This document shows, in pieces, positions 58,501 to 64,000 of a stretch of DNA of 64,000 bases (its first letter is position 1; each line of letters begins with the position of its first letter). The position numbers were made by a program, and so were the translations under genes. The DNA comes from Ardenticatenaceae bacterium (GTDB lineage Bacteria > Chloroflexota > Anaerolineae > Promineifilales > Promineifilaceae): NCBI GenBank assembly GCA_030065875.1, contig JASJCR010000003.1:42185-106184 (forward strand), written 5' to 3'. The notes beneath the pieces were generated by a model that was not told the DNA's origin, did not search any database, and saw nothing but the letters and a program-made list of their open reading frames with translations.

Positions 58501-60989
58501 CCGCCCAGCGGCTGGCAGAGGAGCAGACCCAACGAGCGGAGGAGCAAACGGCCGCGGCCGGAGCCCTCCGCCAGCGGGCTTTTATGCTGGCTGGGGCACT
58601 GGTTTTGGCAGTTGTACTGGCCGCGGCGGCTTTTGGCTTCGCCCGCTCTTCCAACAGCAATGCCGACCTGGCTCTGACGCGTGAAATGGAGGCTCTGGAG
58701 AATTTTAACCTGGCGGCCACCCAGGAGGCGGAGGCGCTTGCCAGCGCCTCACTGGCGCTGACCCGCGAGGCGGAAGCCGAGGCGGAGCGGGCTGCAGCTG
58801 TGGCTGCTCAGGAGCTGGCCCGGACAGAGGCCAACACCCGGGCCACGGCCGAGGCGGTGGCGGTGCAGGAGAGGCAAACGGCCGAGGAACAAACCAGCCT
58901 GGCTGTATCCCGGGAGCTATCTCAAGCCGCAGGCAACACCCTCGATTTTGACCCCGAACTGAGTATGCTTCTGGCGATGCAGGCATTAGAAACCGCCTAC
59001 ACAAAAGAAGCCGAACTGGCCCTTCATGATGCACTACAGCAATCGCGTAACCTCCTGACCTATACGGGTCACTCCGACGATGTTTTCGATGTCATTTTCC
59101 ACCCCCAAGAGAATCTGGTCGCTTCGATCAGTACAGACAACACCGTGCAGATCTGGAACGCTGAAACGGGGCAAACAATATGGATGTGGGAATTGGAGGA
59201 ATTGGTGCCAGAATATTTTGGATTTTTTGAATTTGATGATGTTGGAGAGAGGTTTGTTGCTGTCACAAAGCGTGGTCAGGATAACCAGGTTCAAATTTAC
59301 CGATGGAATGTTATAAATGGCGATTTAGAAGAGGAAAAAGTTCTCCCGATCACCCTGCCGCAGTGGACGGAAGCACAATTAACGCCGGATTGGAAATATC
59401 TGATCGTTGGTCTGGAGAATGGCACGGCTGAATTGTGGGATATAACCGCCGCAGAAAAGGTTTTAACGTTCGAGGGTCATGACGAATGGGTGTGGGATGT
59501 CGAAATCAGTCAGGATGGTCAACAGCTGGCGTTGGGGGGGCCTGATGGGTACATTTCTATCTGGGATCTGGAAGCCTCATTAGCAACAGGGGTAAGCCAG
59601 ATGTTAACGGCCTGGCAGGTACCAGGAGACGGGGCTTTATTTGACGTTTCTTTTGATCATTCAGGTCGATTGGTGTACGTTTCAAATAATAGCCGACCGC
59701 TTGAAATATGGGAGCCATTGAATCCCACTGGTCCTCAGAATCAGCAGGTTTTTTCACAAATTGATGATCTTTATGATGTTGATGGATCGGGATTTTTAGC
59801 AGTTGCCAATGAGGAAGGCCCTGGAACCCAATTTTCAAAAATAATTGTTCTTAATCCTGTTTCAGGGGAGACGCTTTTTTCGTTTAGTGCCCTCAATCAC
59901 ATTGTTGTTGATGCCGCCTTCAGCCCAGGCAGTCAATATATTGCCACGGCCGGAAGAGATGGTGCCGTTCGAATTTGGGACGCCTCACTGGTTCGTGGTG
60001 GGGATTTAGCAGCATTTGGCCATGAAACTGGGGTTTTGGGACTCGATTTTAGTCTGGATGGGACGATGTTAGCTTTTGGCAGCTCAAGAGGGGCCGGGGG
60101 AATTTTAGACATAGAAACGATGGAGATCATTCGTGTTTTTGAAGGAAATGGATCAGTATACCAGGCAAAATTCCATCCGGAGGGAACTCAGGTGGTAACC
60201 GTCGGAGAGGATCATACCGTGCGTATTTGGGATGTGGCCACTGGTGAACTGCTTCGTTTGTGGACAGCTCATGGGGAAGGGAACTCGGGCGGTTACTTTT
60301 TTGGCATTGTCGATGTTGCGTATGATCCAACAGGCACGAGGATTACCACGGCCGGGGCTGATGGTGTCGCTAAGGTATGGGATACAAATACTGGTGATGA
60401 ATTGATTTCTTTGGAAGGCCACACAGCGGGCCTCCACACGGTTGACTTTAGCCCCAACGGTAGATATATAGCAACCGGATCTGATAGTGGAGACGGGACG
60501 GCTCGCGTGTGGGACGCATTGTCCGGTGAAACGGTACACATCCTGGATCAGGGAAACCGGGTCTGGGGAGTCGCTTTTAGCCCAGACAGCCGGCTTCTGG
60601 CCACCAGTGGGTCGGGAGGGATTGTTAAATTGTGGGATTTAGAGACAGGCGAAGAAATCTTTACCCTACCCTCCCATAATGCCACCGTGGGTTCGGTAAA
60701 TTTTACAGAGGACGGCTCTCAACTAATCACGAGCGGCGGTGATTTTACACGGGTGTGGGACGTCGCTAACGGGGAGGAAATCAAAACCATTGCCAGCAGC
60801 AGTCGCTTTAAAGTAGTCATGACCCCTGACGGTCGCTTTCTCTACGGCGGGGCTGGAGACGGCAAAATAGTTGCTTACGCGATTTATTTGGAGGACACCA
60901 TGGCCCTGGCACAAAATCGCCTGACCCGCACATTCACGACCGAAGAATGCCGGCAGTATCTCCATCTAGACGCCTGCCCGGACGGGTAG
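55527..60989 (+). CDS. BTAD / Ser-Thr kinase / nSTAND ATPase / TM / WD40 fusion protein
   Basis: The 1820-residue protein starts at ATG 55527. Parts in order: SARP winged helix and BTAD (1-250, LSLNILGRFFANLNGQPLLK); a complete Hanks kinase (265-530: GAGSFGAV at 271, Lys292, HRD 383-385, DFG 403-405); an nSTAND1 ATPase (545-1000: NPYKGLQAFAASDARLFFGR, Walker A GPSGSGKS 583-590, Walker B LLVIDQFEEI); one membrane segment near 1019-1040; a coiled Ala/Glu-rich stretch; and about 12-14 WD40 repeats (1178-1800) closing with TFTTEECRQYLHLDACP. It appears to combine DNA binding, phosphorylation, an NTP switch and outside sensing. It is divergent from the protease lipoprotein. Confidence 0.9.
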   Translation: MNRLSLNILGRFFANLNGQPLLKFRTNRVQALLVFLATEQALGTAVHRREGLLDVFWPGLPEKSAYQNLRQTIYELKKMFPGKVDGKETPFLLADRQTVGLNPAYPLDFDVAHFQKLLRGQPPQWAKAVELYRGDFLADFSLPDAATFEHWVHARRTAFRRQMLDTLSSLATHYSDHGFFEQAIPFARRQIALESLHEPAYRQLMIALAHSGRTTEALTLFDDLQTHLHQELGVKPDATSRALFKQIARGELPMGTTGQLRGFDLQEQIGAGSFGAVYRAMQQAVDREVAIKIILPKYANDPDFIRHFEAEAQTIARLEHPHIVPLYDYWREPHNAYLVMRLLRGGSLQQALTDGGWEAEPAVRLVDQITDALHTAHQQHIIHRDIKAGNILLDEGGNAYLSDFGIAHDLHAAALATVDERVLTSLSSVSPEQIRREPLTPATDIYSLGVLLFHLLSGRVPFEGSSPAERLYKHAHELLPSIRERRPDLPPAVDEVIQRATAKAPAERFTSPLVVAEAFRQALTQPGLLLPLPAAPVLEIDNPYKGLQAFAASDARLFFGREEMVARLHDRFQAGERFVAVIGPSGSGKSSLVRAGLVPALRQEKNSPWFTIDMIPGSHPFEELELALQRVAVRTYPSLLPEMKGDERGIVRAVRKVVPDEGSPLLLVIDQFEEIFTLVEDPRLAQQFVRGLQVALADRRSPLRLVITLRADFYDRVLLMPDFSELVRTQTEVVTPMRAEELARTIRRPAALTGVVVEADLVTQMIADVTEQPGSLPLLQYSLAELYRRRQDGALTAELYRAFGGISGAIGRRAEEIFGALKPGEQEAVKQLFLRLVTLGEGVEDTRRRVRQAELTNLDGQEAADISRAIQTFGEERLLSFDRDVLNREPTVEVAHEALLREWPRLRGWLQESREDVRRQRELAAAAGQWAKSGGEESYLLRGSRLATFEAWRETAGVALTSEEKTYLQKSIAARDERQAAEMARRQRELQTAQRLAEEQTQRAEEQTAAAGALRQRAFMLAGALVLAVVLAAAAFGFARSSNSNADLALTREMEALENFNLAATQEAEALASASLALTREAEAEAERAAAVAAQELARTEANTRATAEAVAVQERQTAEEQTSLAVSRELSQAAGNTLDFDPELSMLLAMQALETAYTKEAELALHDALQQSRNLLTYTGHSDDVFDVIFHPQENLVASISTDNTVQIWNAETGQTIWMWELEELVPEYFGFFEFDDVGERFVAVTKRGQDNQVQIYRWNVINGDLEEEKVLPITLPQWTEAQLTPDWKYLIVGLENGTAELWDITAAEKVLTFEGHDEWVWDVEISQDGQQLALGGPDGYISIWDLEASLATGVSQMLTAWQVPGDGALFDVSFDHSGRLVYVSNNSRPLEIWEPLNPTGPQNQQVFSQIDDLYDVDGSGFLAVANEEGPGTQFSKIIVLNPVSGETLFSFSALNHIVVDAAFSPGSQYIATAGRDGAVRIWDASLVRGGDLAAFGHETGVLGLDFSLDGTMLAFGSSRGAGGILDIETMEIIRVFEGNGSVYQAKFHPEGTQVVTVGEDHTVRIWDVATGELLRLWTAHGEGNSGGYFFGIVDVAYDPTGTRITTAGADGVAKVWDTNTGDELISLEGHTAGLHTVDFSPNGRYIATGSDSGDGTARVWDALSGETVHILDQGNRVWGVAFSPDSRLLATSGSGGIVKLWDLETGEEIFTLPSHNATVGSVNFTEDGSQLITSGGDFTRVWDVANGEEIKTIASSSRFKVVMTPDGRFLYGGAGDGKIVAYAIYLEDTMALAQNRLTRTFTTEECRQYLHLDACPDG

Positions 60990-60991
60990 CG

Positions 60992-62287
60992 TCACAGCAT
61001 CATGGCCAGCGGCCGCTCGATCAGCTGCCCGATCCGCTGTAAGAAGCGCGCGGCCGGACCACCATCAACCAGCCGATGATCGAAGCTGAGGCTCAGGGAG
61101 AGCTGATCACGCAGCACGATCTCCCCGTTGACTCCGACCGGTTTGTTAATGATGCGGCCGACACCCAAAATCGCCGCCTGCGGCTGGTTGATGATTGGGG
61201 TAAAGGCATCAACGCCAAACGGGCCGAGATTGGTTACCGTAAACGTTCCGCCCGCCAAATCATCGGGCAGACTTTTGCCGGCCAGCGCCCGCTCAATCAG
61301 GGCATCACCTATTTGCTGAATGGCCAGAATGCTCATCTGATCGGCCCCGCGGATCACCGGCACCAGCAGGCCGCGTTCGCTGTCAACCGCCAACCCGACG
61401 TTTATATCGGCGTAGCGGCAAATTTCATCATCGATCAGGCAGGCGTTCATTTGGGGAAAGTCGCTTAACGCTTTAGCCGCCACCGCAATCAACAACGCGT
61501 TAAAGGAAATTTTGCCGCGGCCGGCCAAATCTTCGTTGAGCTCCCGGCGGGCCTCGACCAGACGGGTGGCATCAACCTCGGTGTGCAGGGTCACGTGCGG
61601 CGCGGTAAAGGCGCTGCTGCTCATGTGTTGAGCGATGACTCGGCGCACGCCGGTCAGCGGCAGCTTCTCCCAAAATTGGGGATCACCATCGCCCGGCTCG
61701 TGGGCGGGTGACTCCTCCACGGCCGCCGGCCGATGGCGCACCGCGGTCAGCACATCATCGCGCGTGATCCGGCCGCCGGGTCCGCTGCCGGATAAGCCAT
61801 CCAAATCGATCCCCAGATCGGCCGCCATTCTTTTGGCCAATGGGGAAATTTTGAGAGGGGCTGCTTTTTCAGTTTCAATCGGCTCCAATTTTGCCGCTTC
61901 TTCGACATCGATCACGTGAACGCGGCCGTTGGGTCCTCTTCCTGACAAAACCTTTACCTCTACCCCCAGCTCACGCGCTCGCCGCTTGGCAGCCGGTGTG
62001 GCTACCACGTCTGCAGCTGCGGTGACCTCACCTTGCTGGGCCGGGACCACCTGTACTTTAGAACCGAGGGTCATCACCGCCGTCCCGCAGGGGATTGTAC
62101 TTCCCTCTGCCACCAGCAGCTCACCGACAAACCCGGCCGTTGGCGCTTCGTACTCCATTGTGGATTTGTCACTCTCAAATTCAAAAAGAATCTCTCCCTG
62201 TTTAACAGCCTGTCCTTCACGCACAAGCCATTGGGTGAGCGTGCCTTCGGTCATCGTTAAGCCCAGTTTGGGCATTAAAATGTTCAA
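60992..62287 (-). CDS. Dihydrolipoamide acyltransferase (E2) of a 2-oxoacid dehydrogenase complex
   Basis: The 431-residue protein starts at TTG 62287, set by GGAG 5 bases upstream. An ATG four codons later would cut into the first strand of the lipoyl domain. The lipoyl domain (1-80) has the lipoylated Lys41 in ESDKSTMEY. Two peripheral-subunit-binding motifs follow (about 105-137 and 156-180, LSGSGPGGRITRDDV). The catalytic domain ends with SFDHRLVDGGPAARFL, containing the His and Asp of H-x-x-x-D-G. It transfers an acyl group to CoA. No E1 or E3 gene is adjacent, and only 2 bp separate its stop from that of the convergent giant gene. Confidence 0.92.
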   Translation of the reverse strand: MNILMPKLGLTMTEGTLTQWLVREGQAVKQGEILFEFESDKSTMEYEAPTAGFVGELLVAEGSTIPCGTAVMTLGSKVQVVPAQQGEVTAAADVVATPAAKRRARELGVEVKVLSGRGPNGRVHVIDVEEAAKLEPIETEKAAPLKISPLAKRMAADLGIDLDGLSGSGPGGRITRDDVLTAVRHRPAAVEESPAHEPGDGDPQFWEKLPLTGVRRVIAQHMSSSAFTAPHVTLHTEVDATRLVEARRELNEDLAGRGKISFNALLIAVAAKALSDFPQMNACLIDDEICRYADINVGLAVDSERGLLVPVIRGADQMSILAIQQIGDALIERALAGKSLPDDLAGGTFTVTNLGPFGVDAFTPIINQPQAAILGVGRIINKPVGVNGEIVLRDQLSLSLSFDHRLVDGGPAARFLQRIGQLIERPLAMML

Positions 62288-62304
62288 AATAACTCCATGT
62301 TCGA

Positions 62305-62416
62305 TGTACGAGATACGATATACGAAATACGATGTACGAAATACGAAGGATCGATATGTTTTGGAAGGTTTCCAGTAAATTCAACAAATCGTATTTCCCA
62401 ACTCAAATCTCGTATT
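62305..62416. repeat. Inverted heptamer arrays, NNTACGA / TCGTATT type
   Basis: Left (62305-62346): TGTACGA, GATACGA, TATACGA, AATACGA, TGTACGA, AATACGA. Right (62389-62416): TCGTATT, TCCCAAC, TCAAATC, TCGTATT. The right one is inverted and reaches the stop region of the isomerase gene. This is the same family as the intragenic array at 5924-5954. Confidence 0.8.
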
Positions 62417-62419
62417 TCT

Positions 62420-63220
62420 CTATTCCAGCGGAAATATCTCTCTCACTCGCTCCATCACCACCGCTTCATCGGTTGAGGGGGCGAATTCAAGACCGATTTC
62501 TCCATCAAAGTCTAGATCGCGCAGCTTGCGCCGGATATTGACAAAGTTGATCTCACCGGTGCCTGGCTCCTGCCGGGTGGGCACATCGCCGATGTGTACG
62601 GCCGTGATCCAGGCAAAATATTTTTCCAGGGTTGACAGCAATTCTCCCGATCCGCGCTGCTGGTGGTACGTGTCAAAGGTGAGTCGAAATTGAGGATGAT
62701 CGATGCGCTGCACCCAGTCGGCTGCCAGCTGCGGATTATCAACCAAGATATGTCCGATGAAATCATGCCGATTGAGGCATTCAACCCGCACTTCAACGGC
62801 CGTCTGCTCGACCAGCCGCATTATTTTTTCGGTTTGATTGAGCAAATTGGCGTACTGCATGCCTTCCGGATAATTGCCGGATAACCGTCGGACAACCTCT
62901 ACCCCGTTAACCACTTCAATTTGATTGGAAAAGATGTACAACACCGGGATGTTGTATCGTTCGGCCATTTCCAGACTTTCAGCCCAGGAAGAGAACGTTT
63001 TTTCGTTATCTCCCGGATCGGCCAGCGAGCCCATATCGTCGTCAAACGTGGAGTAAAGTTGGGCGCCTTGCTGCTGGCAGGCCGATACAATTTCAGCGAT
63101 TGGCGCCTGCCGCCAAAAAAAGATGTTGAACTGCTTGACTCCCAGCGCAACAAACCGCTCAACCCGTTCAGCAAGTGGGAGGTCAGTAAACCAGAAATCG
63201 AGATAGCCAGTGTATTCCAT
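62420..63220 (-). CDS. Sugar phosphate isomerase/epimerase (xylose isomerase-like TIM barrel)
   Basis: The 266-residue protein fits the AP-endonuclease-2/xylose isomerase-like barrel. An N-terminal TDLPLAERVERFVALGVKQF is followed by helices and strands typical of the family, and metal-site residues are likely in RVECLNRHDFIGHILVDNPQ (Glu, His, Asp) and RLTFDTYHQQR, then AWITAVHIGDVPTRQEPGTG (His, Asp). The closing EIGLEFAPS contributes the last Glu. The enzyme would isomerise or epimerise a sugar or a related keto acid (hydroxypyruvate isomerase-like). No Shine-Dalgarno site is seen at ATG 63220. No sugar operon is adjacent. Confidence 0.85.
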   Translation of the reverse strand: MEYTGYLDFWFTDLPLAERVERFVALGVKQFNIFFWRQAPIAEIVSACQQQGAQLYSTFDDDMGSLADPGDNEKTFSSWAESLEMAERYNIPVLYIFSNQIEVVNGVEVVRRLSGNYPEGMQYANLLNQTEKIMRLVEQTAVEVRVECLNRHDFIGHILVDNPQLAADWVQRIDHPQFRLTFDTYHQQRGSGELLSTLEKYFAWITAVHIGDVPTRQEPGTGEINFVNIRRKLRDLDFDGEIGLEFAPSTDEAVVMERVREIFPLE

Positions 63221-63274
63221 AAAAAACCGTCGTTAAAAAGAGTGGGTACCGTTACCTTTTCAGAATTGGCTGCA

Positions 63275-63372
63275 GGGCACGGAGTGCAGAACCAGAGGTT
63301 CGCAGAGCTCCGCAGGAGCAAGAGAGAAGTCCGGGTTAATCTGTGCAATCCGCGGCTGATTTTTTGTGATTC
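63275..63372. repeat. R3-type repeat (aatctgtgcaatccgcgg)
   Basis: The fragment contains cagaggttcgcagagctccg and gtccgggttaatctgtgcaa, then gattttttgtgattc, and ends 3 bases before the stop codon of the reductase gene. Confidence 0.5.
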
Positions 63373-63374
63373 AT

Positions 63375-63794
63375 CTAATTTGGCTGACGCGTTAAAATGA
63401 TGACGGGGATTACCCGTTTGGTGTTACGAGCATAATCGGCGAAAAATGAGTATCTGGCGGCCATTTTTTCATACAAGGCTGTCCGCTCAGGTTCTTCCGC
63501 CACGGTTGCCTTGGCCTGGAACTGTTCCGTCCCGACCTCTACACCCACTTCGGAATTGGCTACCAGGTTGTAATACCAGTCTGGATGGGATGGGGCCCCT
63601 CCTTTAGAAGCAATGACGACGTACCGATCGCCATCGGCCATGGTCATCACCGGATTGATGCGCGGCAGCCCGCTCTTCGCCCCTTCGGTGTGGAGAAGCA
63701 GCAGGTCCGCACCTTCAAAGCGGCCACCAACCTTGCCCTCATTGGCGCGAAATTCGGCAATGATCTTTTTATTCCAATCGTTAAAATCACTCAT
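63375..63794 (-). CDS. Deazaflavin (F420)-dependent nitroreductase-family protein
   Basis: The 139-residue protein matches the Ddn/deazaflavin-dependent nitroreductase family over its length: NKKIIAEFRANEGKVGGRFE, LLLLHTEGAKSGLPRINPVM, YVVIASKGGAPSHPDWYYNL and ARYSFFADYARNTKRVIPVI. The split beta-barrel binds reduced F420 and reduces enones, quinones or nitro compounds. Presence of this family implies that the host makes F420, in line with Chloroflexota and Actinobacteria. AAAGGAAA lies 6-7 bases before ATG 63794. The gene stands alone between repeat elements. Confidence 0.9.
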   Translation of the reverse strand: MSDFNDWNKKIIAEFRANEGKVGGRFEGADLLLLHTEGAKSGLPRINPVMTMADGDRYVVIASKGGAPSHPDWYYNLVANSEVGVEVGTEQFQAKATVAEEPERTALYEKMAARYSFFADYARNTKRVIPVIILTRQPN

Positions 63795-63888
63795 ATCGAT
63801 TTCCTTTTTTAAAATTAATTAGTGCTCTGTAACAGAACTATTTCTTACTTCTTATTTCTAGTGATTTTCTGCGACAGCCGATGAATTA

Positions 63889-64000
63889 TTAGTTTTGACA
63901 AACAAACACCAATAGGGAAACGTCATTCCCGCGAAAGCGGGAATCCACTGGATGGCCACCGATGGATCCCCGCCTGCGCGGGGATGACGAGTCTGTTTTG
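63889..64000. repeat. R2 interspersed repeat, third copy at the window edge
   Basis: It begins with ttagttttgacaaacaaaca and includes both hairpins (TCATTCCCGCGAAAGCGGGAA and GGATCCCCGCCTGCGCGGGG). The copy is cut by the window end. Its lead-in sequence differs from the two copies at 31808 and 33508, whereas the hairpins are conserved. Confidence 0.8.

Noticed and set aside
1..64000. tRNA, rRNA or riboswitch genes
   Set aside because: No cloverleaf with a conserved T-loop, no rRNA segment and no recognisable riboswitch core was seen by eye on either strand. A covariance-model search would be needed to exclude small RNAs.

Overview
This window comes from a moderately GC-rich bacterial chromosome that looks like a Chloroflexota member (Anaerolineae, Ardenticatenia or Caldilineae type). 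This placement is inferred from gene style and no marker gene is present. The clues are very large STAND-type regulators (MalT/LuxR, SARP/BTAD, kinase-nSTAND-WD40), secreted proteins ending in a short hydrophobic LP tail followed by R or K, a Liv-type ABC operon with an oversized LivH, an F420-type reductase, and intergenic space filled with repeats. No rRNA, tRNA, CRISPR array or phage module was seen.

Layout. 1-5.7 kb: end of a methyltransferase, a GcvT/DmdA-like protein, a GNAT enzyme, two secreted proteins, and an AT-rich DHFR-like/AAC(3)-like pair. 5.7-15.3 kb: a MalT/LuxR regulator, a small conserved protein, a SARP-ATPase-TPR regulator and a large secreted repeat protein. 15.3-30 kb: an atypical KAS III, two alpha/beta hydrolases, a MalT-SARP chimera, an acyl-CoA ligase and a complete branched-chain-amino-acid-type ABC transporter (binding protein, two ATPases, two permeases). 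This block suggests uptake and CoA activation of a small acid, which is an inference. 30-41 kb: an epimerase/MBL pair, an anchored propeller, a NarL-type two-component pair, another ATPase-LuxR regulator, a CrtISO-like oxidoreductase, a DUF4242 protein and a tiny membrane protein. 41-50 kb: an eCIS-core (DUF4157) protein with two HExxH motifs, a DUF2085 membrane protein, TetR plus hydrolase, an aldo/keto reductase, and a four-gene run (alpha-barrel protein, DUF3891, Nudix, SRPBCC). 50-64 kb: DinB, an NmrA/Rrf2 pair with matching operators, a sigma factor with a Cys-nucleophile hydrolase, a protease-like lipoprotein divergent from an 1820-residue BTAD-kinase-nSTAND-TM-WD40 protein, an orphan E2, a sugar isomerase and a deazaflavin-dependent reductase.

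The most unusual features are these. (1) Many gene borders carry degenerate tandem arrays with a strict 7-bp period, often as inverted pairs and often replacing a Shine-Dalgarno site. One double array lies in frame inside a LuxR regulator gene. (2) The BTAD-kinase-nSTAND-WD40 protein is divergent from a protease-like lipoprotein and an ECF sigma module. (3) The eCIS-core protein carries a second zincin-like motif. (4) Several regulator genes have a -10 box 6-7 bases before the ATG, which predicts leaderless mRNAs. (5) Operators can be read directly for a NemR-like TetR and for an Rrf2 regulator.
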